Below are positions 23,265 to 36,400 of a stretch of 64,000 nucleotides of DNA, in pieces (position 1 is the stretch's first letter; each line of letters opens with the position of its first letter). The stretch is from Acanthococcus lagerstroemiae (lineage: Eukaryota > Arthropoda > Insecta > Hemiptera > Eriococcidae), in the NCBI GenBank assembly GCA_031841125.1, contig CM063110.1:55093946-55157945 (forward strand), written 5' to 3'. Made by a program: the position numbers and the translations under genes. The notes beneath the pieces are model-generated. The model saw only the letters and a program-made list of their open reading frames with translations, did no database searches and was not told the DNA's origin.

Positions 23265-24180
23265 TCATAACTTTTCCAAGGTCTCTACAATAATGTGTCC
23301 AGCTAACAGTTCAAACACTTCAAAATAAGAATATTTCCTACAAAAACAAAAAACGAAAGTAACAAATAAAAAAAAGTCAATAGAAATAATTAACATCATA
23401 AATATTCCACTATAGGAAAAACATTATTTCTTGGTATCACGTGAAGTCGGAATACGTAAAATCCTATAACTATATCAAAGTTTATGAAAAATGTACTCGT
23501 GCATACATTAACTTCTGTAGCCCCTTCAGTGTTCGAAATAGACCGCCATTAGTTGTTGTAGTCGGTTGTGTTCAATTTTCAAGACATGTGCTATTCATGC
23601 CACCCTTGATGAAATAATACATTTTTCTAAGTGAAATTTCATCGTAAAATATTAAAATTTAGCAAAAATTTATCAACATTTTCAAATTTTGGAAGTGAAT
23701 TTATTCTTGATAATTTTTGCGCTTCCTGTTTTGACAGGTAACAGCGAATAGTTCTTCGAAAATGCTGCAAAAACTTCAATCTCTATTTGTTTTCTATCTT
23801 GAAGATTAAAAGTAAAATTTATAAGATTAAGAATTTTATTCCAATTTCACGATTCGAATTTTCAAGCTTGACGTTTTCAGTATTGAAGACAGGAGATAAT
23901 AAGTAGTTATGCTAGTTCTTATTACTTTCCGAGTGTACTACCCATTGCTTGTCTTTAAAAATTTCAAAATTGTAATTTGTAATAATCAAATTCGTTGAAA
24001 AGAGTCACTGTCTTTTCAACTATGGAGACTGGGAGCCCCTTCAGTTTTGAGAATAGATCACATGTGCAAATTACGTTTTTGTTCCGCGTGTCGGAAACTG
24101 TAATCAGTTCCCTTTTCACTGCACCTAAGGTCGGACACTGTGTAACAAAATGTAGAGAGCAACCTCAAGTTAGAGATGTT
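23265..24180. other. AT-rich spacer before the large duplication
   Basis: No gene or repeat recognised. The 81-codon frame at 23995-24240 crosses the start of the duplicated unit and is probably incidental. Confidence 0.4.
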
Positions 24181-26473
24181 ATTTTCCCTCTACCGCCTTG
24201 GGTGACAAAGAATTGCTCTAATTTCGGTATAGCAACTTGACCCAAGTGATAATTTTTTGCCTCCCATCCATTTCTTCCATTTTATTAAAACAAGCTGAAG
24301 TACTGTTCCTCTGTTGAACGAAAAATTTCTCTAACCAAATTTTTCTAGGCACTCGGGCAGGCTTCGCAGATTTAGGTACAAGCATTTCTGGGTTTATGAA
24401 CCCCAAATTCGCAGAATTTTCCAAAATTACTTCTCTCACGAGAAATAACAAAATCGTATATCTTGAAGTTATTGCCATTTTTAAAGACATCTAAAACCTG
24501 AATAGGTGAATTTTTGCGAAGTTGCTTCTTGGGTAAATTACCGGGATATTCTGAGGTCGCTCCTACAATTTAGATTAAAATTTAGGGGGTCGAGCCACAG
24601 CTGGCTGAACTGACGTGGAATGACCCCACGTGTATATTCTTCCGTTTGCGCTGCTTACACCGCGTCTTCACTATAGTCAGTCCGAGATGATACGCTCGAT
24701 ATTTTTTTGGGGAAGTGGGAACCAGCTCATAGTGCGTCGACTTGCTGACCAATGACTATTTATTTTCGACGAAGCACGAATTGAAAAATATCGACTTCAT
24801 CATGCATTTCCCTTAACCACGACCGCAAGGATTGATGAAAATCTGAAACTGCAGTAGCAGGAGATACCCTGGATACTTCACTAAAATCGGGAGTCCTTAT
24901 CAAGGAATGAAGGTAGTTCAATACACCCAGCCCGCAACGCCACGCCGAATCAGTGGAACTTGCGAAATGCTCATCCATATCCTCATTGGAATAATGTTTT
25001 CTAAGGCTGACGAATAACTCTAATTATTTTCACCTGAACCGCATTTTCAACGGAACACCCGCCGCTAATATCAATAAAACGAGAATCAAACCGTAAAACG
25101 GTTGCGCCTGTTTTGGAAAGTTTCGATAGCGGCGAATAAAAAGGTGAAAGTTTTATATTATCTGTAGATAGGGTACAAAAGACAATCGTATGGGCCCACT
25201 TCATTTTCACCCTGCGAGATGTAACGGCACCGAAGTTGGTCTTTCTTGAGCATTTTTTTCTCTTTCTTTTTTCATTTGATTAAAAATAATAAACAGAAAC
25301 AAAAGCATAGCCGACGGGCCCGTCATCGTCGGATTACACAAAAAATTAGGAAAATTTAAAAAGGGCGAGCGTTCGGCTGAAGAAAAACTTTACCAGAATT
25401 TTTAATTCTATGTTTTTGTCTTCCGTCGTTTGTATATAGACTACTCTTTAAAAGCTAATTTTATAATAAGTTTTTTGCTTTATTTCTTTTCTCTCCTTTA
25501 CTTTCTTTCTTCCTTTCTTCTCGACCCTCGCTTTTAGCTCCGATTTTTAAAAAGGCCAACTAATGTTTAATCTTCCATAAAATACCAACTTTATTGGTTC
25601 ACGTTTCCGGATGGGTGTAATTGTTAGCCATAGTAAACGGAGTAAAGCGAAAGAGCAATGCAGAGTTGTTGTCCATTCGATGGCTTTCTGTAATGATGTG
25701 GCAAGTCCCTGTCCTTTCTCCAGTCATCTGGATTGGGAGTCCTTTTTAGCGTTGAGGAGAGCTTATGCTTATGCTGGACAGAGAAGTTGGCTTCGAAAGA
25801 GGATCTACCGAAGAGAAAGTACCAGGGCATGGGATTCAGGCTCACGGCAGATTTGTTGCTGGGCCCCCGAGACTTGCGGTTGAATATTATGCTCGGGCCC
25901 CAGAGATGGAAATGAATTGAGAACAGGATCCGGAATCCGAATCCAAGCATTGATCAAGTACAAATATACGGGGAAGTCTACGAGGCAGCTGCCCTTCTCA
26001 AAGAGAAAATTTTTAATTTAACGTGCTTTAGAATAGGAAAGCAATAGGAGAAGCGTACAGAATCTCAAATCAACCTTTAAAAGTATTTAAGAGTCTCTAG
26101 GAATCTTAAGACTTTACAAAATCACAAACAAGTTTACTGGAACCTTCGAAAGTCTCAAGAGATATACAAATACTGAAGAGCCTTGAAAATTTTTAACAAG
26201 TCTTGAAGAATCTTGGTGAGTTTTAACCAATCATGAACAGTCCTATTCAAGTCAGGAAGTGTTATAAAGAGTCTAAATGAGTCTTGATCTTCCTTAGCAG
26301 GATTTTCAAACCAATAAGAAAGAGCCATAGAAAAATTTTATATACGAGTCTCAAAATGTCCTATATCAGTTCAGAAAAATCTTCCAACGTCTTAATCAAG
26401 TACCGACGAGTTTCTATACGATATCCAGAAGCGTTATGAAAAATCTTGTAAAAGTGCTGAGCTTCTAGTTTTA
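24181..26473. repeat. Large tandem duplication, unit 1 (2293 bp)
   Basis: The unit starts ATTTTCCCTCTACC at 24181 and repeats at 26474. It carries short minus-strand frames at 24218-24490, 24760-24978 and 25001-25210, whose translations are identical in both units but match nothing I recognise. It also has a repeat-poor block (24600-25330) and an AGTCTTGAA-type array at its end. Identity begins with ATT, and the downstream break of unit 2 also lies at TTTTAATT, so 3-bp microhomology could have mediated the duplication. Confidence 0.97.
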
Positions 26474-28752
26474 ATTTTCCCTCTACCGCCTTGGGTGACA
26501 AAGAATTGCTCTAATTTCGGTATAGCAACTTGACCCAAGTGATAATTTTTTGCCTCCCATCCATTTCTTCCATTTTATTAAAACAAGCTGAAGTACTGTT
26601 CCTCTGTTGAACGAAAAATTTCTCTAACCAAATTTTTCTAGGCACTCGGGCAGGCTTCGCAGATTTAGGTACAAGCATTTCTGGGTTTATGAACCCCAAA
26701 TTCGCAGAATTTTCCAAAATTACTTCTCTCACGAGAAATAACAAAATCGTATATCTTGAAGTTATTGCCATTTTTAAAGACATCTAAAACCTGAATAGGT
26801 GAATTTTTGCGAAGTTGCTTCTTGGGTAAATTACCGGGATATTCTGAGGTCGCTCCTACAATTTAGATTAAAATTTAGGGGGTCGAGCCACAGCTGGCTG
26901 AACTGACGTGGAATGACCCCACGTGTATATTCTTCCGTTTGCGCTGCTTACACCGCGTCTTCACTATAGTCAGTCCGAGATGATACGCTCGATATTTTTT
27001 TGGGGAAGTGGGAACCAGCTCATAGTGCGTCGACTTGCTGACCAATGACTATTTATTTTCGACGAAGCACGAATTGAAAAATATCGACTTCATCATGCAT
27101 TTCCCTTAACCACGACCGCAAGGATTGATGAAAATCTGAAACTGCAGTAGCAGGAGATACCCTGGATACTTCACTAAAATCGGGAGTCCTTATCAAGGAA
27201 TGAAGGTAGTTCAATACACCCAGCCCGCAACGCCACGCCGAATCAGTGGAACTTGCGAAATGCTCATCCATATCCTCATTGGAATAATGTTTTCTAAGGC
27301 TGACGAATAACTCTAATTATTTTCACCTGAACCGCATTTTCAACGGAACACCCGCCGCTAATATCAATAAAACGAGAATCAAACCGTAAAACGGTTGCGC
27401 CTGTTTTGGAAAGTTTCGATAGCGGCGAATAAAAAGGTGAAAGTTTTATATTATCTGTAGATAGGGTACAAAAGACAATCGTATGGGCCCACTTCATTTT
27501 CACCCTGCGAGATGTAACGGCACCGAAGTTGGTCTTTCTTGAGCATTTTTTTCTCTTTCTTTTTTCATTTGATTAAAAATAATAAACAGAAACAAAAGCA
27601 TAGCCGACGGGCCCGTCATCGTCGGATTACACAAAAATTAGGAAAATTTAAAAAGGGCGAGCGTTCGGCTGAAGAAAAACTTTACCAGAATTTTTAATTC
27701 TATGTTTTTGTCTTCCGTCGTTTGTATATAGACTACTCTTTAAAAGCTAATTTTATAATAAGTTTTTTGCTTTATTTCTTTTCTCTCCTTTACTTTCTTT
27801 CTTCCTTTCTTCTCGACCCTCGCTTTTAGCTCCGATTTTTAAAAAGGCCAACTAATGTTTAATCTTCCATAAAATACCAACTTTATTGGTTCACGTTTCC
27901 GGATGGGTGTAATTGTTAGCCATAGTAAACGGAGTAAAGCGAAAGAGCAATGCAGAGTTGTTGTCCATTCGATGGCTTTCTGTAATGATGTGGCAAGTCC
28001 CTGTCCTTTCTCCAGTCATCTGGATTGGGAGTCCTTTTTAGCGTTGAGGAGAACTTATGCTTATGCTGGACAGAGAAAGAGGATCTACCGAAGAGAAAGT
28101 ACCAGGGCATGAGATTCAGGCTCAGGGCAGATTTGTTGCTGGGCTCCCGAGACCTGCGGTTGAATATTATGCTCGGACCCCAGAGATGGAAATAAATTGA
28201 GAACAGGATCCGGAATCCGAATCCAAGCATTGATCAAATACAAATACACGGGGAAGTCTACGAGGCAGCTGCCCTTCTCAGAAAGAAAAATTTTAATTTA
28301 ACGTGTTTTAGAATAGGAAAGCAATAGGAGAAGCGTACAGAATCTCAAATCAACCTTTAAAAGTATTTAAGAGTCTCTAGGAATCTTAAGACTTACAAAA
28401 TCACAAGCAAGTTTACTGGAACCTTCGAAAGTCTCAAGAAATATACAAATATTGAAGAGCCTTGAAAATTTTTAACAAGTCTTGAAGAATCTTGTTGAGT
28501 TTTAACCAATCATGAACAGTCCTATTCAAGTCAGGCAGTGTTATAAAGAGTCTAAATGAGTCTTGATCTTCCTTAGCAGGATTTTCAAACCAATAAGAAA
28601 GAGCCATAGAAAAATTTTATATACGAGTCTCAAAATGTCCTATATCAGTTCAGAAAAATCTTCCAACGTCTTAATCAAGTACCGACGAGTTTCTATACGA
28701 TATCCAGAAGCGTTATGAAAAATCTTGTAAAAGTGCTGAGCTTCTAGTTTTA
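26474..28752. repeat. Large tandem duplication, unit 2 (2279 bp)
   Basis: By eye this copy matches unit 1 with about one single-base indel over the first 1.85 kb. It then differs by about 20 substitutions, a 12-bp deletion (after GGACAGAGAA near 28075) and one more single-base deletion between about 28050 and 28540. The last 200 bp again match. The three deletions account for the full 14-bp length difference. The duplicated short frames are not supported as genes. Confidence 0.97.
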
Positions 28753-28990
28753 ATTAGACAAGAGCTGTACACAATCTGAAAGTGAACCTTGGAGAGTCAT
28801 TAAGAATTTCAGTTACGTATTTTTTAGCAAGGTTTAAAATGTCGCACTATTCTTGAAGTCTTGAACAAAATTCTAAACAGTTTTCGTTATGTTTTCGAGA
28901 GTATAAATGAAGTCTATAAGAAATATGATGAATTGTAAAAGAGTCTTGAACAGTTTTAGCAAGTCTGAAATTAGCTTTGAGGGACTAAAA
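28753..28990. repeat. AGTCTTGAA-type array, continuation outside the duplication
   Basis: The degenerate array seen at the end of both duplication units continues here with GAGTCATTAAG, AGTCTTGAAC and AGAGTCTTGAAC words. The second break of the duplication therefore lies within the array. Confidence 0.45.
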
Positions 28991-29044
28991 ACTACTTTAT
29001 TGATAAAAAAAAAGAGTCACACTGCATCGGAACACAAAAACGCT

Positions 29045-29194
29045 AGTGGTGGGATTTGAGGCAAAAGAGTTTCTCTTTTTCAGCCAATATGCAGGACACA
29101 AATTTGCTGGAGGACACCATTCTGGGTGAGACATATATATTACTTAGAAGTGGATGGAACCAAACACAGTTTTGCCTCAAATCCCAAATGTGGT
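29045..29194. mobile_element. 150-bp inverted-repeat MITE
   Basis: GGGATTTGAGGCAAAA at 29051-29066 is perfectly mirrored at 29170-29185. Weak pairing extends outward (CTAGTGGT against the inverse of ATGTGGTAC). No target duplication is clear. Confidence 0.7.
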
Positions 29195-29861
29195 ACGTCT
29201 GTGTGGCCGAAGCACTGCGTCAAGTGAGAGAGACACTTCGTCTGTCAAGTTCTTAAAGGACCACGGTAAAGTCTTAGCGAGACTTCAGGATTGGATGGTA
29301 TGGTGATGATCGCAGACAATTCTGAGAAATCATCCAGTCGGGAATCCAATAAAAATTTGATAGCACACAAGGGGAGGTATTTTCATCTCAAATTCTATAA
29401 CTATAGTTGAGAAAATATAGCCGTTGGAATCGTCCAAAACATTCAAGTATTTCTCGCTTTTCTGCTGTCTCTATCACGATCTTGAAGGTATTAGAATGAT
29501 CCAGATATTCGGGTAGGGTGAGGGGGGAGTCTGCAGTGCTCATCCCAGGATTGCTTCCCGGATCCGTCTCGAATTCAGATTTTTTGATTCTGAATCCTTT
29601 TTTTTCGGTTGATTTGGTTTCTTGGGATTCTGTTCTGTCGTAGAACCGATATGTGGCTGTGCCGGGAGTAAGGTCCTTCTTTGTTGATGAGTACCGGCAA
29701 ATATTAAATAAAATTTTTGACAAAATGAGACTTTGCGGAGCTCTTTGGCTCCAAAATTCGTCGAGATATTGCTGTTTAACGTGGATATTTTAAGAAACCG
29801 GTTTTGAGGAAAATGCAATTTAAAGAAATATTTAAAAAAATAAAAAATATAAATATAAATT

Positions 29862-30080
29862 CAAAGTGGCGTATCTCTGAGACAAATAAAGCTATGGAAC
29901 ACTGAATGGAAACACCTCACAGAAAACAAACTCCGTCAAATCAAAGAAGACTGCTACGACTGGACCAGAATTATTGGAAACCCTAGCCCAAATCGCACCA
30001 TCGAAACTCTAAGCTCTGCGAGGTCTTATTTTGTCAGAAATTCTATAGAAATTGCTGGCACGTATTGCGGCTTAATATAG
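29862..30080 (+). pseudogene. LINE pol C-terminal fragment
   Basis: A 72-codon open stretch ends at TAG (30078-30080). It contains the pattern W-N-T-E-W followed by N-K-L-R-Q-I-K and later D-W-T-R. This resembles the region after RNase H in I/Jockey-type LINE ORF2 proteins (W..EW....NKL..IK). There is no start codon context and no upstream reverse transcriptase, so it is a truncated retrotransposon relic. The assignment rests on motif resemblance alone. Confidence 0.5.
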
Positions 30081-30089
30081 ATCATAGGC

Positions 30090-31690
30090 TGAAGTGAGTT
30101 AGATGGAGGAACACTGGTATATAGATTTGTAAAGCAGTACATGTAAGTTATTACTAATGAAACGAATTATTTGGTGCTCAGTTTCCCTCATGTTTGGTTT
30201 CCCGGCTTCAGACTGTCTGAATATTATTTCATGCAGGTGACTTGTTGTAACCGCAAGTATAGATAGGTACTTACTGGATTTGGGTAGATACATGTTTCTT
30301 TGGAATGGGTAGGTGAACTTGTGCACCAAATTGGAAGTTTGATTAGTAACAATGCGTTTACTTATGACGAAAAACTATATTTTTAGCTGTAGTTATTTCA
30401 TATTTTTACATATTTTGATACATGAAACACATGAAAATTTTTTACATAAGACTAAGAGTGACAACTGGTTTCTGTTCTGTATGTACGCATATGTTATGGA
30501 TAGGTAACGGTGCAGCGCGTGGTTGCTAGGTCTCGTACTCACCGTTACTGAAATCTGCGGAAGCTTACAACAGGAAATAGATTCAACTTGTACTGTATTC
30601 ACTCGAAGGGTCCTGATTCATTTGCAGTTTATCCCCTCATGTTAGTGTTATTCAGGTGAAAATTTTAGTGTTTTCAAAAATTCAATCAGATGGTTAGGAG
30701 AAATGCTGAACATGTTTTCCAAAAATGAAATTTTAGGGCTTTTGGAGATAATGACGGAGCTGAAAATGGACCGTGTGGTGCATACATGAGTACGAAACAA
30801 TATCCAGGTATACTGTGGTCACATTAAATCAAATATGAATGTAATAATAATAAGGTACGTTGAACTAGTTTTGGAAATTTCAAATTTTCTGTTCCCTAAC
30901 AATTTTTGAAGAAAGACAGTTTTACAACCACCTAATTTTAACGTAATGTGAAGAAGTTCAGTATGAAATACTTCCGAAAAGTCCAAGTCGAAAAAAATCA
31001 GCGGTCTAGAGGGGACAAAATCTTGTGACCCTCCTCCTAATAACAGTACCGGGATTTTTTTAGTCTAAAATTTTCCCTGATTTCATACAAACACATCCCG
31101 AAAGTGCCCTTCAGCTCTTACAGTTCATCCGCTAACCTCGAACGAACAAACACACACACCACAAACAACAAAAGACTTTTATACATATTAGAGATTTCGT
31201 CGACAGTGAGACCTTTTCATGAAACTGATACGACGTGAAAGAATTTAATTTCCAGTTATAACAAAACTGAGTTGGTTGGAGGCACACCAGAGAAGAGGTG
31301 GGTTTACGGACGGACGAAGGCAGGCAAAGAAAAACAGATAGTGCCATTCGAAAGAGGGGGAGGGGGTTATTCCCCAGAAATCATCACGAATGCCGATTTC
31401 GATAGTTTGACCGTGATTCACAAAAATTGCCGTATCTAAATAACTAAGATCGATAAATTGGGGCCTCATTCCCTGTGTTACTATGTATTAGGATTCTGAA
31501 TCTAAATAAGGATTCTTTTGTCCGCAGAAGTCACCCAATGTTGATTCTCTATGGGTTTAGATTTACTTTTGAAAACGACTTAGATTGCAGGATCACATTT
31601 TCGTCCCTCCCTGTCCATGGGACCCTCGGGCACCTGTTGCAGTAGACTCAAATATAAATAAATAAAAAATGATAATTCCTGAATCATTTT
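30090..31690. other. Non-coding region
   Basis: No gene, terminal inverted repeat or tRNA-like signal was recognised. Several short minus-strand frames are present but lack domain resemblance. Confidence 0.4.
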
Positions 31691-31699
31691 AGTACTGGA

Positions 31700-32760
31700 T
31701 TTGGATTTTCCGATTTCGAATCGCTTAGTCAAGGATTCGGATTGTCGGACACAGAATTTCTTGGCTCATTCTTGTAAACGCTGTTCGGACCCAAGGCAAC
31801 AGCTGTCTCGCCCCGTTTCAACAGGCCTGCACAGCACGCACCGGACCGACATCGAAAGGCTGAAGTTCACTTTTCGACTAATGCGTTCGAAGTGCACCTC
31901 AGTTCTGGTGATCCCGAATCACTTGTTCCTTTCCGTTCATCAAAAGCCGACCGAACCGTTCGCTTCGAATCGATGCCCCCTTGTTCTCTCGTTCGGTATA
32001 ATCGTGAATATTGAATGCTATAGGCTTCGCCGCTCCCCCTGTTGTCGTCCGGTAATCGAACACTTCGGAATTTCGAAACTAACCGAATAACTGGCAAGTC
32101 GCTCGTTACAAATGCACGGATGTTTGCCGAATTCAGCGCTGTGTGAAAATTAAATGATCTTAATTGTCCAGGGGGTACGCGCATTTACGGTTATACATCC
32201 AACAAACAACCCCGTCTACTCGGTCCTAGCCTTTTGATGGCTCGCTCGCCTCGAGCCTGCAGTTACTTTGAATGTGGTCGGTGGAAGGAAGAGGATGGTT
32301 GTATCGCTGTTGATGCTTCGAGATTCGGGCGTCGGACACTTAACCCATTCACGGCACACGGTTACGACCATACGACCGACGCTACTTTTATATTCGGGTT
32401 GTAATTTGTAATTACAGCCCGAGACGAGGCCCACCCTTTCTCGCCGATCAGCCTCCTCGATGCCGGAAGATCGCGGCTTCAGCTTTACACCCCCTCCCCT
32501 CCCCTCCCCCGTGGAATGGGAAAAGCGAACGCGGATCGCGTGCGATCGCCGGCCCTAATGCCGGACGCTCGGGAACGAGCTAAATACACGTTGTTACCTT
32601 AATTAGTATTCCCGGATCAGTCCGAGAATGGTGATAAAAAGTCTACATCAAACGCGTGGTAACCAAATAACAATATACGGCGTTTTATTAAACAGCTAAT
32701 TTACACATTGTGTCCGCATGCGTGTGTGTGCGTGCGTTGTCTGCTGTGTATACACGTCTG
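31700..32760. other. GC- and CpG-rich block, candidate host regulatory region
   Basis: GC and CpG rise clearly, with a CCCCTCCCCT tract near 32490 and GATCGCGTGCGATCGCC nearby. The segment 32580-32720 is repeat-free and contains TTAATTAG and TTTATTAAAC words. Overlapping frames on both strands (129 codons at 31701-32090; 105 at 31867-32184) shadow one another and show no domain. A promoter, untranslated exon or enhancer is possible but unproven. Confidence 0.3.
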
Positions 32761-32769
32761 TTGAACAAA

Positions 32770-35140
32770 AATTCAATAGCGTAAAATTTGGCAACCGTGT
32801 GCACAGGAAACGGACCACTTACCACGTTTTTCATTTAGACAATGCACAGGGCATAAATTGTGCTCTAATATTACGTATCCGTGCTGAGTATTAATGAACC
32901 AAACTTCGAGCAAGTTGCTCCACGTTCCGGGTTGGGCTACTACTTTGCTGTTCCGAAAGCGCAATCGAGACCTTTGATTAGAACTGATAGATCAGACTCC
33001 TTTGGTCAAGTACCGCAGTTGGTGGAGGATACATGAAGTTGATTGCTCGGTGTTAACGCGTTCTAAGAATGGGGTTTCACAGACCACATAAAAGTGCTCC
33101 AACTTACCACAGAGAGCATCGCACGATCACCTGTTGGACGGCAAGTATACTCGATCACTTCTGCCACTTCCTCCTTGTCACGGTAGTGAGAAGAGTGGCT
33201 CTTCGTCGTCGAAAATGACCCGACAGTCGAGTAGTACGAATAGTTTACTTACTCCGCGAAGTGTAATTAGCTAATTAAAAGTATTGTCCGATTCCAGGGC
33301 TGGAACGGCAATGGAGATCGCGAAGTCACTGTGTCGAGTTGACAGAACGAGTGCGATGACGGCTGGTCGCGAAGCAACAGAAACTAGCTAGGTCAACAAA
33401 AACCAGATCCCTGCCGGGCTATTGCGTACCAGAACTGGGTGCACTCCTAGGACCAGAGCGAGCTAGCTCGTAGATGCAGTTCTTCCTGAAGCATTAAGCC
33501 CCCGGGAATACGCTTGAGGCGGAAGCAACCCGAGGCCGAACAAGGCTGCATTGGTTCGCCTCGGACTGTCTCTGTCTCAAGTGTATTCCCGACTTTAGAA
33601 CCTGACTGTTAACAAGGAAAGGACTGGGTGATTGATTTTGTATATCGTCTTCCGGGTGCCAGAAACTGGATGCATACCTCGAGACCCCGAGAACAAGGAA
33701 ATAGCAACATGTCGATGTGAACTTGACGATTGTCCATCTCCGTTTATGAAGGCTTTCCAAGGTCGCTCTACCGTCCGAAACGCGATGGTAAGCTAGTAAA
33801 AGAACTAGCGATAGGTTTCCAGCGCAATGGCAAAGACCACGCTACCACCCGGCTTTCTCTCTGAACTTTGAATGCGCGGTACAGTGCGTAACAGCCTTTC
33901 CATGTGCTGACTGGTCTTAAGTAAGAGTGGCTTGAACCTGACGAAGGAAACCATTGGAAATGTGTCAAGACGAAGCGGGTGGGGTGTATCAGAGTTTACA
34001 TGGTCTGGACTAGCACCGTCTCCCCGAAATGCTTTGTGTGTCACTGGTCGTTGGACAGAAAGTAATATTTTCAATGGAAAGACAATCAACGATGAGAATT
34101 AGATGGTCCGAATGCTTTACTGGGTCCGATAAGGAACATGAACTACATACGATTTTGGGACGGTGAACTATGAAAATAGAATTGAAACAAACCTAGAACT
34201 CTAGCCGGTCAATCTCGTCGTCTGCACCATGAGATAATAGAGCTGCCCAAACAAGTTTTCGGATTTCAGGTAGGGTAGGTCCCTCACTTTCAGGAGTTTT
34301 TTAATGCAGTACTTATCACCGTAATGCTTATTCATAGTCGGAGTTCCGTTTCCGTTTATATCATCGGATTAAATGGAACGCTTTTCGTAGTACGAGGTTT
34401 CGTAATTAATACATACATCAGATTAACATCGGAATACGCAACCCAGCAAGATCTGTAATATACTGTCGATAGCCCGTGGTAATATTCTGATAAGTAGAAA
34501 ATCGTTAACAATGGCTGTATGACTAGTTCATGATGAAGAAAACGGATTCCACTCAGCCACAGTGTGACATGATCAAATTTATGGAGTAGAATTGCATGAT
34601 AACTTACTTTTTTTAGTATGAATTAGTCATTTTGGGATTAAAGACAGTTTTCACTTATTTTGTAGTATACTATATTTGCGAATTGGATCAGTATAAGTAT
34701 GTTACCGACTCAATCAGCAAAAATGGTCCCTGATTGAATCTGTGGTGAGCTTACCGTGGATTCAAATTTAGGAAGTAGAATTATTTAACCAGTCACTTTC
34801 CTCAATATGAACTAGTCATTTTGTCATTGTATGCAGTTTGTCTTTCTATGTGCCTGAAGGAGGTTCCAAATGGGCTACCGACAATGTTGCATCAGTTATC
34901 ATTCTAAGAATCAGCCCTATCCATTATCTGTTAGTGTGGGTAAGAATGATATATGGCTGCACTGGATGTAACAGTTTGAGATAAGACAGATCTGCGCATC
35001 CATGACAAGCCAATGAGCTTCCATCGTAGTCTAATAGGAGCTCAATTCTGATTTTTGGACAAGACTATTGATCAAAGATGATAACCATTCTGCAAATATC
35101 GGGCAAGACGGGCCAAAGCATATTGAATTCGAGAAATGTA
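32770..35140. other. Long region without recognised gene
   Basis: The sequence is fairly balanced in composition and poor in known repeats. Minus-strand frames of 88 and 94 codons (33494-33760, 33805-34089) lack recognisable domains. A weak duplicate of about 90 bp sharing AGTAGAATT and TATGAAYTAGTCATTTTG occurs near 34585 and 34770. Confidence 0.35.
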
Positions 35141-35399
35141 TTTTTGAAACTCGATGATTCTCTCTTTTGAATGTTGCCGACTAGTTTCTCAAGATGGAGT
35201 TAATTTTTCTAAATTTCAGTGGGTGCATAAGTATTTATTTTTAAAGTATTTAAAGAACCAAAAATATGGTGGGGGAAGAATGGTTGGTGGGTTTCCAAGG
35301 TGTTGGTGTTTCTGTAAGTACTTTGGTATTTCCATAGAAAGAGATAAAAGAAACAATATAATAGTAGGAGCATTTATTGTTCCATTCTATAAAATTCGT

Positions 35400-35560
35400 A
35401 AGGAATCTCAATAAGTATGGGTCAAGTCTCAAAGAGTCATAATCAAAAATCTCGAAGAGTTGTAAAGTGTCTGGAGCGAATTTGAAAGAGTTATAAAGTC
35501 TAATATAGAGTCTAAGTGAATCTTCAACAGTTCAGTGGAGCATTCGAGAGAATTTAATGC
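35400..35560. repeat. AGTCTTGAA-type degenerate array, block 4
   Basis: AAGTCTCAAAGAGTC, CTCGAAGAGTTG, AAAGAGTTATAAAGTC and GAGTCTAAGTG words recur at 20-35 bp spacing as in the arrays at 22-29 kb. Confidence 0.45.
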
Positions 35561-35610
35561 CTTATTTTTGTTGGTCTTCATTTGATCTTGAACGTAGCCA
35601 GCAAATCTGG

Positions 35611-35882
35611 AACGGGAGCAGTGGCGGATCTAGCAATTTTCCGAAAGGGGTGTTTTGAAAATAAAACTTTTTTCCACCTCCGCCCCCTTAGAAAACCGAG
35701 ATGGTTGTCTCAGTTGATTCTTGATATATTTTGAAGTCCACACAGGATTACAGTACTGCAGGTGTATACGTTCACTACATTTTATATGTATAATGTGCTT
35801 TCGCAAAGTTTTGTTTTTCTTCTTCGGCCCGAAGGGGGTTTCCGTACCCCCCCCCCCCCATAGAGCCGCCACTGAACAGGAG
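35611..35882. mobile_element. hAT MITE, 256 bp
   Basis: The element (35619-35874) starts CAGTGGCGGATC and ends GAGCCGCCACTG. It is flanked by AACGGGAG (35611-35618) and AACAGGAG (35875-35882), a 7/8 match to an 8-bp duplication. A C13 run lies near its right end. Frames inside are incidental. Confidence 0.87.
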
Positions 35883-36400
35883 TGTTGTGAAATCCTAATC
35901 TAATTTGGAAGAGTGTGGTAGTTTTACAGAGTTCGAGCTTGAAAAGGCACCAAGACTTCGAAAAAGTCTCGATCGTGCTCTGCAGGATAATAATCAAGTC
36001 TGGAGAGTTGATTTTACTTGTCGTTTTGATTTCGTGGTCTTGTGAGTAAAGCTCTCATCACTAGCGTTCAACGATTCCAAGCCGTCGGGGCGCCAAGGCG
36101 AGCCATTTGGGACAGTAACACAAAATTCTGGCACAGTCGGTAGGATGAATTTTTCACGACTGTTGCTTGCACTATATTCGAGTTTATTGTATACGAAATT
36201 TTTTGGAAAGTCAGACATCGATTGGCATTTCTGAGACTTCGAGTATCTAGCGATAGTCTGCTGCTTTTCAGGCCGTAGCACCTATTGTGATCTACTCTCT
36301 CATAGCCAGTTCCAAAGTACAAGGTCAATAGCACCTACCAATAGGGGTAGTTGGCTGCTTCTAGGCCAGTAGCATCTATCTCTGAATACGGTGCTCTTTC

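Noticed and set aside
24760..24978. 72-codon minus-strand frame conserved in both duplication units as a possible small gene
   Set aside because: Identity merely reflects the recent duplication. There is no homology or independent evidence for translation.
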